Positions 41,537 through 50,294 of a DNA stretch of 64,000 nucleotides are shown here, piece by piece. A program made the position numbers and the translations under genes. The stretch is taken from NCBI GenBank assembly GCA_963704815.1, contig CAVPHU010000005.1:372001-436000 (forward strand), written 5' to 3'. The notes below the pieces were generated by a model, which was not told where the DNA came from, did not search any database, and saw only the letters and a program-made list of their open reading frames with translations. Numbering within the stretch: the stretch's first letter is position 1; each line of letters opens with the position of its first letter. The DNA comes from DATKWD01 sp963704815. Lineage in GTDB: Bacteria; Actinomycetota; Acidimicrobiia; Acidimicrobiales; Salinilacustritrichaceae.

Positions 41537-43204
41537 ATGCCGACCGGGGACCGCGAGCGCGCCGGACTGCGCGGCACCTTCGCCAACCGTGGGCTCCGCC
41601 ACCTCTACGGAGCCGAAGCGGTCTCGGGCGCCGGCGACGGGATCTTCTGGGTGAGCCTGGTGGTCTTCCTCTCCGACCAACCGTCGTTCGGCATCTGGCT
41701 GACGCTCGCGGCCGTCGCCAGGCTCGCGCCCCGAGCGCTCCTCAGTCTCCCCGCCGGAGCCCTGGTCGATCGCCGTGACCTCAGGCAAGTCCTGGTCGTC
41801 GTCGACGCCGTGCGTGGCGGCCTGATGTTCGGACTCGCCGTCGTGGTGGGGACCGGCGGCGGCCCGCTGCTCGCCCTGCTCATCGTCTTGGCGAGCTACA
41901 CCGCTGGAGCGCCGTCGCGGCCTGCCATGTCGGCCATCATTCCGCCGGTGGCCTCCGAGCGCCACCTGGCCGGGGCCAATGCGGTGCTCAGCACCATCCG
42001 GCAGACGATGACGGTGATCGGCCCGTTGCTCGGCGTCGCGGTCGCCACGGCATCACCCGAGATCGGCTTCGTCGTCAACGGCGCCACGCTCATCATGGCT
42101 GCGCTCCTGTTCCTCGCCCTCCCGCGGACGCCCGGTCGGCCGCGGGCCGCTCGCAGCCCGGCCGATCGGCCGTCGCGCCGACGGCGCGCCTGGCACACCG
42201 CCACCGAAGGCCTGCGCACGATGAGGAACATCCCGTCGATGACCTCGGTCGTGGGCCTGGTGGGCGTGATGTCGTTCGTGCGAGGCGCCGAGCTGATCCT
42301 GCACGTGTACGTGGTGCGAGATCTCTTGGGTGTGTCGGTCAGTGCCGTCGGGTTGCTGGGCGGAGCGATGGGCCTCGGGGCGGTTCTCGCCCTTCCCATC
42401 GCCGCACGTGCGGCATCGTGGGACCAACCGGCTCGCCCGGTGGTGGCCGCGCTCACGGTCACCGCGATTCCCACCGCGCTGCTCGCCCTCACCCGAACCA
42501 CGCTGGCGGCGTGCGTGCTGGTCACCGCGGTCGGGGCAGCGATGGTCGTGTTCGAGGTCGTGGTGGTGGTGCTCATCCAACGGGTGACGCCCCACGATCA
42601 GCTCGGCGGGGTGTTCGGCGCGGTCAACAGCGCCTCGAACACCGGCAAGCTGGTCGGTGCGCTGGCGGCGTTGCTGCTGGTCGCCGGGATCGGAATCGAA
42701 GCATCGCTGATCACCGTCGGGTTCCTCGTGCTCGCCGTCGGTGTCGTCACCTCGCGACGGCTCGTGCCCCTCGGACGGGCGGCCGCACTCCGCAGACGGG
42801 CCCTGCAACCGACCGTCGACCTCCTCGACTCCCTCGAGATCTTCGACGGTGCACCGCGATCGGCGCTCGAGCGGCTCGCCGACCAGGCCGACGAGGAACA
42901 GGTCCCGGCCGGCCAGGCGGTCATCGAGCAGGGCGACGGTGCCGACGACCTGTTCATCTGCCTGTCCGGGAGCTTCGAGATCGTGGTCGACGAGCGGGTC
43001 GTCGCCCACCTCGAGCCCGTCACGTGGTTCGGCGAGATCGGCTTGGTGGGGCATCGGCCCAGGACGGCCACCGTCACCGCCACCCGGGACGCCCGGGTCT
43101 GGCGGATTCCCGGCACCGAGTTCCTCGACGCCCTCGAAGAGACCGGTGCTGCGCCGTCCGCGCTGGTCGAAGGAATCGCCGACCGGCTCGCCGTCCACCG
43201 GTGA
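41537..43204 (+). CDS. MFS transporter fused to cyclic-nucleotide-binding domain
   Basis: 555 residues. Twelve membrane helices (~15-420) with MFS features (FANRGLRHLYGAEAVSGAGDG, PAGALVDRRDLRQV). A cNMP-binding domain follows at ~440-555: PAGQAVIEQGDGADDLFICL and FGEIGLVGHRPRTATVTA with the phosphate-binding Arg in the PRTATV turn. So transport is probably gated by cAMP/cGMP, plausibly from the FHA-cyclase next door. Start ATG 41537 is the conservative choice; in-frame codons continue to GTG 41462. Substrate unknown. Confidence 0.9.
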   Translation: MPTGDRERAGLRGTFANRGLRHLYGAEAVSGAGDGIFWVSLVVFLSDQPSFGIWLTLAAVARLAPRALLSLPAGALVDRRDLRQVLVVVDAVRGGLMFGLAVVVGTGGGPLLALLIVLASYTAGAPSRPAMSAIIPPVASERHLAGANAVLSTIRQTMTVIGPLLGVAVATASPEIGFVVNGATLIMAALLFLALPRTPGRPRAARSPADRPSRRRRAWHTATEGLRTMRNIPSMTSVVGLVGVMSFVRGAELILHVYVVRDLLGVSVSAVGLLGGAMGLGAVLALPIAARAASWDQPARPVVAALTVTAIPTALLALTRTTLAACVLVTAVGAAMVVFEVVVVVLIQRVTPHDQLGGVFGAVNSASNTGKLVGALAALLLVAGIGIEASLITVGFLVLAVGVVTSRRLVPLGRAAALRRRALQPTVDLLDSLEIFDGAPRSALERLADQADEEQVPAGQAVIEQGDGADDLFICLSGSFEIVVDERVVAHLEPVTWFGEIGLVGHRPRTATVTATRDARVWRIPGTEFLDALEETGAAPSALVEGIADRLAVHR

Positions 43205-43247
43205 CACCGATCCGTTGCCGGGCGGGGCGTTCTGCCATCATCGGCTG

Positions 43248-43730
43248 ATGCCGATCGATGTCCTCCAACTGAGCGACGGACTCCCCGAGCGCAGCCTCGA
43301 ACCAGGCGAGGTGCTCTACGCCCAGGGCGAGCCGTCCTCCGACGTCGTCATCCTCATCGAGGGTCGCCTCCAGATCACCGCCGGTGACGTGGTGATCGAC
43401 TCGCTGGCCGCACCCGGAACGTTCGTCGGAGAGATCGGGGCCCTGCTCGGACAGCCCCGCGATGCCACCGTGACCGCCACCGCGCCCACGCGAGTCCGCG
43501 TGGTCGGCGACCCGGCGGGTTTCGTCGCCGATTACCCCGAGCTCGGGCTCGAGATCGCCCGACAGCTCGCCGGCCGCGTGCATCGCCTCACCGCCTACAT
43601 CGGCGACGTCCAGCGCCAGTTCGCCGACCGCGACGATCACCTGGGCATGTTCGCCGAGGTGTTGGGACGGCTGTCGAGCCGACCGAGCGTCGACATCGAA
43701 CCCGGCTCGGATCGTTCGCCCGACTACTGA
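43248..43730 (+). CDS. cyclic-nucleotide-binding domain protein
   Basis: 160 residues, CNB domain at ~15-120: PGEVLYAQGEPSSDVVILIE and FVGEIGALLGQPRDATVTA with the Arg of the phosphate-binding cassette. The C-terminal helices (HRLTAYIGDVQRQFADRDDH) look like a coiled dimer segment, with no DNA-binding motif. It could be a stand-alone cNMP sensor or an adaptor of the preceding transporter, 43 bases upstream. Convergent with the phosphoesterase gene (7-base overlap). Confidence 0.85.
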   Translation: MPIDVLQLSDGLPERSLEPGEVLYAQGEPSSDVVILIEGRLQITAGDVVIDSLAAPGTFVGEIGALLGQPRDATVTATAPTRVRVVGDPAGFVADYPELGLEIARQLAGRVHRLTAYIGDVQRQFADRDDHLGMFAEVLGRLSSRPSVDIEPGSDRSPDY

Positions 43731-44476
43731 GCGCCCACTGTCTCGGGAGCGGAGGTCGGATCGGCGAGATCGACCTCGCCGGTTCCGGCGAGCGACCACC
43801 AGAAGGCCTTGGCCTCGTCGAGATCGAGCTCGACGAACGACGGGATCTCGCCTCGCTGGTACCCGGCATTGAAGAGCCAGGTGCCGTCGCGCCACTCCGA
43901 CCAGGCACCCGGGTCGGTGTACGGGGCCTCGTGGATGTGCCCACAGAACACGACGTCGGGCCGGTGACGTTCGAGCAGGCGCGGAAGCTCGGGATCGCCG
44001 TAGTGCCGCGACCCCGTCCATGACAGCGGGCCCTCGGGCGGACCGTGGAAGATCCAGGCCCACCGCTCCGGCCGGTCGGTTGCTGCTTCGGCCAGTCGAG
44101 CCTCGAGCGCCTCGAGCGTCTCGGGGCCCTCCCACCACGCACACGAGGTGAACCGCCACCCGGCGACGTCGATCGACTCGCCGTCGGTGACGACGCCGTA
44201 CTGGGCCGCCTCGGAGATCCAGGCCGTCGCCTTCTCGCCCGCATCGGTGCGGTGATCGAGATCGTGGTTGCCCGAACACACCAGCGTGACGCCGAGCTCC
44301 GACAACCGTTCGAGGTAGCCCAGCACCACCGTGATCTGGGCATCGAGCGGAACCGCCCCGGCGACGTCGAGCAGGTCGCCCGCGATCACCACGGCATCGA
44401 CGTCCTCGGCCCGCGCCAGCACCCAGTCGAGCTTGCGCAGGTCGTAGTGCAGATCGGAGACGAGGATCAGCTTCAC
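43724..44476 (-). CDS. metallophosphoesterase
   Basis: 250 residues from GTG 44476. Five metal-binding motifs are present: LVSDLHYD (Asp/His, residue ~8), VIAGDLLDV, CSGNHDLDH (GNHD), FHGPPEG, and FCGHIHEAPY (GHxH). Dinuclear-metal calcineurin-like phosphatases hydrolyse phosphoesters including cAMP and nucleotides; next to a cyclase and two cNMP-binding proteins, a cAMP/cGMP phosphodiesterase role is tempting (inference). Confidence 0.9.
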   Translation of the reverse strand: MKLILVSDLHYDLRKLDWVLARAEDVDAVVIAGDLLDVAGAVPLDAQITVVLGYLERLSELGVTLVCSGNHDLDHRTDAGEKATAWISEAAQYGVVTDGESIDVAGWRFTSCAWWEGPETLEALEARLAEAATDRPERWAWIFHGPPEGPLSWTGSRHYGDPELPRLLERHRPDVVFCGHIHEAPYTDPGAWSEWRDGTWLFNAGYQRGEIPSFVELDLDEAKAFWWSLAGTGEVDLADPTSAPETVGAQ

Positions 44477-44547
44477 GCCCGCGAGTGTGTCACCGCTGGG
44501 TCTGCGGGAGCACAGCCTCTCCCACGATCGCGCGCTGTGGACGCCGT

Positions 44548-45402
44548 CTATGCGTCGTAGAAGCCGCGCTTGTGGAGGCCGACCACCGAACGGTCTCTCG
44601 CCGACCCGTCCGTCGCTCTTCCCAACGCTTCGGGCGAGAGATGGTTGACCTCGCGGGTCGGGCGCAGCCGCTGCGCGAGGTCTCGACGGCCGTAGTGGAT
44701 CTGCAGGAAGAAGCGCCGCCCGCTCCCGTCGATCGGCGGGTGGCGGCGATGCCAGGTGTCGCTGGTGAACAGCACCAGGTCTCCGGCCTCGGCCTCGACG
44801 AGTCGGCCGGACCGGCCGTTCCAATCGAGATCGTCGTCGTCCTCACGACCCGCCGGAACGGGTCGGCCGGAACGGTTGCTCCCCGGGATGACCTCGGTGG
44901 GTCCGCAGTCGGCCGGGCAGTCCTCGAGCATGACGTGGACGCCGACCGCGAAGACCGGGTAGGCGATGCGGTCGTCCCACGGAACCCCGACCGGTCGAGG
45001 AAGGTGCGGGCCGGCGTCGGTGTGCCACCGCCCTTCGGCATCGCTCAGCGGCCGCGGCTCGTTGCGCCACGCCGTGTTGGCGATCACATGACAGTCCTCG
45101 GCGAGGAGTGGTTCGACGATGTCGAGGATCCGCCGGTCGCCCACGACCTGCTGGACGAGTGGGCTGCGGTTGAGCATCTCGTACCGGAACTCCTCGATCT
45201 CTGCGGCCGGCCGCGACCGATTGCGCACGTCCGCGTCGACCCGGTCGAACACGAGGCCGACCTCGTCGCGCAGCTCTGCGACCTCGGCCGGGACGAAGGC
45301 TCCTCGCACCCGGGCGTGCCCCTCGGCTTCGAGTTCGCGGCTGGCGAGCGGGGGCGTCGGGCCGTCGAGGAGATCGAGGTAGCCGGTGATCCTCGTGATC
45401 AT
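44548..45402 (-). CDS. phytanoyl-CoA dioxygenase (PhyH) family protein
   Basis: 284 residues. Fe(II)/2-oxoglutarate dioxygenase with the facial triad: RWHTDAGPH gives His and Asp (residues ~127-129) and TWHRRHPPIDGSGRRFFLQ gives the distal His and the 2-oxoglutarate Arg. ATEVIPGSNRSGRPVPAG (begins TEVIPGS) is the family's Arg/Ser loop. Substrate is probably a hydrophobic acid or a small molecule; unknown. ATG 45402; separate unit between the phosphoesterase and the large secreted protein. Confidence 0.88.
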   Translation of the reverse strand: MITRITGYLDLLDGPTPPLASRELEAEGHARVRGAFVPAEVAELRDEVGLVFDRVDADVRNRSRPAAEIEEFRYEMLNRSPLVQQVVGDRRILDIVEPLLAEDCHVIANTAWRNEPRPLSDAEGRWHTDAGPHLPRPVGVPWDDRIAYPVFAVGVHVMLEDCPADCGPTEVIPGSNRSGRPVPAGREDDDDLDWNGRSGRLVEAEAGDLVLFTSDTWHRRHPPIDGSGRRFFLQIHYGRRDLAQRLRPTREVNHLSPEALGRATDGSARDRSVVGLHKRGFYDA

Positions 45403-45422
45403 CGCCCCATCCTAGGACGGTC

Positions 45423-48359
45423 TCAGGTGCAGCCGCCGCGGACGAGTCCGAGGGGGAGCGGGCGTCCGTCGCCGGCGAACGAGGTCTGGACGGTCCTGAC
45501 CGACCCGCCGTCGGGGTGCCAGATCGTGCCCGCGGTCGAGGCGCTCTCGCGGTGGAACCAGACCGAGTCGGCCCCGTCGCAGCCTTCGAGTGTGGCAGCA
45601 ACCGGTGAGCCCGTGCTGGGAGCCACGACTCGGGTGGACGTGACGCCACCCGATGCGGTTCCGGTCCAGACGTAGTCGGCCGCCGCGCCCGGAGCGTTCC
45701 ACAGGATCGCCGCTCCCGGACGGTCGCTGCCGATCATGTAGCCGCCGCCTTCGACGACGACGGGCTCGTAGTTCCCGTTCACCACGAGCCGTCGCGAGGT
45801 GACCAGCGCCGGAGAGAACTGGTCGAGCGACAGGAACGTCCACTCGTAGTCGGGACCGCTGCCGGCTCGGTACCACACGATGCGGTCGAACCCGTTGGGG
45901 AGCGGGTTGACGACGATCGGCAGATAGGACCCGCTGACCGACACTCGCTGGCTCACCTTCAGCCGGCCGTCGGGGCCGAAGGTCCAGATCGAGTCCCTCA
46001 CCGATCCCGGCCCGTACCAGAAGATCGACTCACACCGGCAGTTGTTGAAGCGGCCGACGATCGGCCAGTAGAAGCCCATGACCTGCATGGGGCGCGACGT
46101 GAAGGCGGTGTTGAACAACTGGCCGGCCTCGGGCCGAACACACGACGACAACCACAGGTAGTCGGGTGCGCTCCCGGGTGCATACCAGAAGATGTCGTCG
46201 CAGCCGGACGCGTCGAAGTCCCCGACCACCGGGGCATAGGACCCGTTGACGATGCCCAGCCACAGTCCGGTCGGCTCGTCGGTGCCGTGCCAGCCACCGT
46301 CGAACGTGCTCATCACCTCGGGCGTCGAGCCCGGTGAGTACCAGAGGATCTCGTCGCCGTTCGAGGTGGGGTCGCCGGCGCCCGCAGGCACCGCCTCAGG
46401 GTCGTCACGGAAGAAGTTGCCGACGATCGGCTCGGCCGCCCCAGGGGAGAGATCGACGTCGTGTGCGCTCACCCCGTCGAGATAGCGGTCGGCGGCTTGG
46501 CCCGGGCGATGCATGACGACGCCCTGAGGCACACCCGAACAGGCGAGGCCGGCAGCCGGTTCGGATCGTCCCAGTTCGGTGCCGCCGGCGTCGAAGCCGA
46601 CGATCACGACCTCACATGCGTCGGGCGCGACCTCGAGTCGGGTCTCGAAGCCCTGCTTTGCGACCGGTGGGCCGAGCGGTCCGCCGTCGGTGGACGCACG
46701 CCACGAGGCCACCTCGGTGGCGCCGTTCCAACTCACGTAGGCCGCGGCGGTCGCCCCCTCGGCGCGCACGATCGCATCGGGCGGGGCCAGCGGCGAACCG
46801 ACCCACTCGTCACGCGTGACGCGATAGCTGATTCCGTCGAGTCCGACCTCGACCACGACATCGCCCACGGCGTCGTACTCGGTGACCGTCGGCGCCGATC
46901 CCCAACTCACCAACGACGAACCGCCGGGCAGCTCGCGGTGTGACCCGATGATCAATCCGAACAGGTCGGGGTCGTGGCGCTGGTGTGAGACCCGGGTGGC
47001 GGTCATCGTGGTGAGGTCGAGGTCGTAGCGGTCGGCCGAGGACACCGAGGTGCCGTTGTTGAACACGCCGATGGTCCCGTCGGTCCAACGTCGGGCGTCG
47101 TGCTGGAACGAGGGTCCGCTGCCCGCCGGGCTGAACGTGAAGCTCGAGGACGTGCCCCCGAGCACCCAGTTGACCTCGCCGGTGGTTCCGTCGATGTCGT
47201 AGACCGCGCTCGTGTTGCGGGCCGAGAGCAGGTAGCTGCCGCCGGGCGGGCGGGCGATGGAGTTGACGTGGAAGTAGTCGGGAGATCCGGCGACGACCCC
47301 GTCGTCGAGCGGCACGTGGTCGCCGCTGTGCCACTCGAACAGCACCGCACCCGTGTCTCGATCGATGCGTTGGACGACCCCTTCGATGACCGTCTCGCCC
47401 GGTGGGGCACCGGGGTCGATGCTGCGACGATCGATCGAGTGGTAGATGACGAAGCTCACCGACCTCTCGGTGTCGTCGATCAGCAGATCGTGGTTGTCGG
47501 CCCCGGCGAATCCGACCGGCCGCAGGCGAGCGACCTCGACGTAGTGCTCGTCGACGACCACCCACTCGCCCGAGGTCACGCCGGCCTCACCTTCGGAGGC
47601 GGTCGCTTCGGACCAGACCAGGGCAGGCTCGCCGTCCCAGGTCTCGACCCGGAGGTTGCTCGGACCGGCGAGCCGATCGCCCCCGGACCAGACGAGGTCG
47701 GGGCCACCGACGAGGTCGTCGGCCATCCAGACCGCGCCGCTCGACACCGGGAACCCGAAGGGGTTGGGCGGGATGCCCAGGGTGTCGCCGAGCAGGAAGC
47801 CGGCGCCGTCGGACGTGGGGGCCACCGTGTAGGACAGACCGGGGCTGACGATGTCGGGTCTCGAGAAGAAGGGCGGGGTGCCGGCGTCGGCGCGGGTGGC
47901 CCCGGCGCTCCGGGTGGTCGCGTACTCCTCGCGGTCGACGAGGCTCTGGTCGCCGGGCCGCCTGATGGTGAACTCGTGCTCGACGCCGGTACCGAGCGCC
48001 GCCGGGCTCACCACCGTCACCCGTTCGCCCGCGATGAACGGGGTGGTGGGCACGAAGCTCACGCCGCCCCCGTCGGAGTGGATGAGGTACGAGCCGTCGT
48101 GCGCTCCCGAGGACGTGCCCACCACCTCGAGATCTTCGAGCGGGCCGACACCCGCACCCCGGAACGTGATCTGGGTCTCGGGTGTCGCCACCGTCGATCC
48201 CGGCATCGGCACGACCATCTCCGCCGATGCGACCGCCGGGTCGGTGTCCGGGCCGAGTTCCTGGGCCGCAGCAGGATTCGGTGCGACGGCGAGCAGAGCG
48301 ACGCAGACGCCCACCACCCCCGCCCGAATCAGTCGTGATGCTGTGGTTCGGTGCTGCAC
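45423..48359 (-). CDS. secreted arylsulfotransferase-like (ASST) beta-propeller protein with DDxFWY repeats
   Basis: 978 residues from GTG 48359, behind AGGGGG eight bases upstream; a signal peptide follows (ASRLIRAGVVGVCVALLAVA, ending AAAQE). Residues ~55-560 resemble the Arylsulfotran_2 propeller: DYFHVNSIARPPGGSYLLSA with His, SFQHDARRWTDGTIGVFNNG, then LDLTTMTATRVSHQR. Residues ~630-970 contain about six FG-GAP-like repeats such as VVGDFDASGCDDIFWYAPGS and IFWYGPGSVRDS, each with a D/N-rich loop (calcium-type). Exported enzyme or binding protein; sulfate donor and acceptor unknown. The repeats match those in the gene at 33211. Confidence 0.82.
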   Translation of the reverse strand: MQHRTTASRLIRAGVVGVCVALLAVAPNPAAAQELGPDTDPAVASAEMVVPMPGSTVATPETQITFRGAGVGPLEDLEVVGTSSGAHDGSYLIHSDGGGVSFVPTTPFIAGERVTVVSPAALGTGVEHEFTIRRPGDQSLVDREEYATTRSAGATRADAGTPPFFSRPDIVSPGLSYTVAPTSDGAGFLLGDTLGIPPNPFGFPVSSGAVWMADDLVGGPDLVWSGGDRLAGPSNLRVETWDGEPALVWSEATASEGEAGVTSGEWVVVDEHYVEVARLRPVGFAGADNHDLLIDDTERSVSFVIYHSIDRRSIDPGAPPGETVIEGVVQRIDRDTGAVLFEWHSGDHVPLDDGVVAGSPDYFHVNSIARPPGGSYLLSARNTSAVYDIDGTTGEVNWVLGGTSSSFTFSPAGSGPSFQHDARRWTDGTIGVFNNGTSVSSADRYDLDLTTMTATRVSHQRHDPDLFGLIIGSHRELPGGSSLVSWGSAPTVTEYDAVGDVVVEVGLDGISYRVTRDEWVGSPLAPPDAIVRAEGATAAAYVSWNGATEVASWRASTDGGPLGPPVAKQGFETRLEVAPDACEVVIVGFDAGGTELGRSEPAAGLACSGVPQGVVMHRPGQAADRYLDGVSAHDVDLSPGAAEPIVGNFFRDDPEAVPAGAGDPTSNGDEILWYSPGSTPEVMSTFDGGWHGTDEPTGLWLGIVNGSYAPVVGDFDASGCDDIFWYAPGSAPDYLWLSSCVRPEAGQLFNTAFTSRPMQVMGFYWPIVGRFNNCRCESIFWYGPGSVRDSIWTFGPDGRLKVSQRVSVSGSYLPIVVNPLPNGFDRIVWYRAGSGPDYEWTFLSLDQFSPALVTSRRLVVNGNYEPVVVEGGGYMIGSDRPGAAILWNAPGAAADYVWTGTASGGVTSTRVVAPSTGSPVAATLEGCDGADSVWFHRESASTAGTIWHPDGGSVRTVQTSFAGDGRPLPLGLVRGGCT

Positions 48360-48443
48360 CGTCGTGGCCCCCTTGTCGAACCCGACCAACCTACGCGAGA
48401 CCAGCCGGTCGCGGCCGGAGCCTGGCCCGAGGTCTCGAACGCA

Positions 48444-49415
48444 TCATCCGCTCGACGAGCCGGGCAGGACACCCTGCAGGAAGAGCACCGCACGGTCGAG
48501 CGCGGCATCCAGGTCGTCGGCCATGCCGTGTCCGGAATCGTGCGCCACCAACTCGCAGACGACCCCCACGGCCACAGCCTGACGGCAGGTCTCCTCGGCG
48601 AGCGCGAACGGAATCGTTGCGTCGTCGCGACCGTGGAACAGCACCGCAGGCGGCTCGCCCGGATCGATGGTCTCGGCGAGCGCGAAGCCCGAGAACGAGA
48701 CGACCGCGTCGACGTCGGCCGAGGCCTCGGTGAGCTCGGGCGGGACGGGAAGGAAGCTCGCGTCGGCCGTGGCGCTGCCTTCGATGCCGCCGATCGCCAC
48801 CTCCTCACCCGGACCGAGCTCGCCTGCGGTGTAGGCGAGCGAGAGTGCCGAGATCGCGCTGAAGGAGTAGCCCGCCGCAGCGATCGCCTGCGGGTCGACA
48901 CAGAGCTCCGGGGCGTTCGCGTGCAGCCACCGCACCGCGACGCCCAGGTCGTGGACCGAGTACTGAAAGGCCTCGAAGATCTCTGGACCGAGCTGGAGAC
49001 CCGAGTTGCCGGGCGTGCGCACCTCGACGAGGGCGACGGTGAGGTCGCGCGCTGCGAGTCCCTCGGCGAGGCTGGCATTGCTCGTGACGACGGTCGGGGA
49101 TCCTGGTCCGCCACAGGAAGCAGGCTCGGCCAGGTAGAGGTACAGACCAGGCTGGTATTCGACCGTCGTCGCGTCCGGAAGCAGCGGGTGACCGTCGGCG
49201 GGATCGCCACGCAGCGGGTCACGTGGCGGGTCGGTCGGCATGTCACCGGCGAACGGAGGGGCCGTCGAGGTCGATCCGCTCGTCGGAGCGGCGAGGGTCG
49301 ATGACGAACTCGTCGGCGACGACGCAGCACCGCCATCATCGCCACAAGCGGCGAGGCCCGAACCCGCGAGCCCGGCAAGGGCGACAAGTACGACGAATGG
49401 CCTCCACAGCCGCAT
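48444..49415 (-). CDS. lipoprotein alpha/beta-hydrolase
   Basis: 323 residues with a lipobox (SGLAAC) and Ser/Thr-rich spacer, so anchored outside. The nucleophile elbow is AAGYSFSAIS (GxSxS type, near residue 178), the Asp is in FHGRDDATIPF and the His in AHDSGHGM, giving a full Ser-Asp-His triad of esterase/PHB-depolymerase-like enzymes. Several Cys (CGGPGS, LCVDP, TCRQAV, VCELVA) suggest disulfides. Substrate unknown; probably a secreted esterase. ATG 49415. Confidence 0.83.
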   Translation of the reverse strand: MRLWRPFVVLVALAGLAGSGLAACGDDGGAASSPTSSSSTLAAPTSGSTSTAPPFAGDMPTDPPRDPLRGDPADGHPLLPDATTVEYQPGLYLYLAEPASCGGPGSPTVVTSNASLAEGLAARDLTVALVEVRTPGNSGLQLGPEIFEAFQYSVHDLGVAVRWLHANAPELCVDPQAIAAAGYSFSAISALSLAYTAGELGPGEEVAIGGIEGSATADASFLPVPPELTEASADVDAVVSFSGFALAETIDPGEPPAVLFHGRDDATIPFALAEETCRQAVAVGVVCELVAHDSGHGMADDLDAALDRAVLFLQGVLPGSSSG

Positions 49416-49499
49416 CGGCTGGGCACCTCCTCTCGGTCACCTCACGATCTCGCGAGGAACGACCGCCGACCAGAGGAGAACGTCCTGCCCGACCGCGGA

Positions 49500-49694
49500 C
49501 TACCGCGGCTCGGGTTCGGTTCCCGCTTGTTCTCTCCGTCGCTTCACGATGACTGCGCCAATGACTCCACCCACCAGGAACGCAACGAGGACCAGGGCCC
49601 ACTTCTTGTTCGAACGGCCGACCACCTCGTCGACAGCTTCCTCGAGCACGGCCGACCCGATCTGCTCGGCGGCGTATTCGGCGATTGGATCCAC
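49500..49694 (-). CDS. small membrane protein
   Basis: 64 residues from GTG 49694: helical start DPIAEYAAEQIGSAVLEEAV, then one membrane helix (WALVLVAFLVGGVIGAVIV) and a basic/acidic tail RRREQAGTEPEPR. Upstream in-frame codons are Arg/Pro-rich and unlikely to be protein. Divergent from the helical protein at 49802. Function unknown. Confidence 0.55.
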   Translation of the reverse strand: MDPIAEYAAEQIGSAVLEEAVDEVVGRSNKKWALVLVAFLVGGVIGAVIVKRRREQAGTEPEPR

Positions 49695-49801
49695 GTGTCC
49701 CCCGTTCGGCGGTTGCCGGCCCGACTGTACCGACCGGCGCAGGTCGGGCTCGCACGACGCGAGATCATTCGGGGCCGGGACCAGCGGTACGGTCGGTGGT
49801 C

Positions 49802-50236
49802 GTGCGTTGGATCGTCGTGCTGGGGCCTGCAGTGGTTGCGGGAGGCGCGCTCCTGATGATCGCCAAGGGGCTCCTCGGTTCCGCCGGTCCGACACACGAG
49901 CTTCGACGCCGGGCCAGCCAGGCCAGGGCCAGCTACCACGAGGTGCTCCGCCACGTCCTTCCGGGGCCGCTGCACGAACGGCTCACCGAGATCGGACGGT
50001 CGGTCGATGCCGCCGCCGCCGAGGCCGACCGCGTGACCCACATCGTCGAAGCGACGCGGGCGGGCGACGACAGCACACCTGCCCGACGGCTGGAGCAGCT
50101 CGTCAAGACCCTCGAACGAGCCGTGGTGGTGGCCGGTGAGCTGGCCGTCGCGGGTCACGACGCCAGCGAGGAGCTCGACCTCGAGCTCGGTGCGATCGAC
50201 GGTGCGCTGCGCGAGCTCGGGGATCCGGGAAGTTGA
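49802..50236 (+). CDS. small membrane-anchored coiled protein
   Basis: 144 residues. N-terminal helix IVVLGPAVVAGGALLMIA, then charged, probably coiled-coil helices (RRRASQARASYHEVLRH, LTEIGRSVDAAAAEADRVTH, LEQLVKTLERAVVVAGELAV). TACGGT (49788-49793) lies eight bases before GTG 49802, fixing the leaderless start. No family recognised; may form a membrane-tethered coil. Followed by the luciferase-like gene. Confidence 0.65.
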   Translation: MRWIVVLGPAVVAGGALLMIAKGLLGSAGPTHELRRRASQARASYHEVLRHVLPGPLHERLTEIGRSVDAAAAEADRVTHIVEATRAGDDSTPARRLEQLVKTLERAVVVAGELAVAGHDASEELDLELGAIDGALRELGDPGS

Positions 50237-50294
50237 CCCCCGTGCGACCGACGGCGGAATGGACGGCGAGGCTGCGGCGTTCCCTGCCGGTGAC

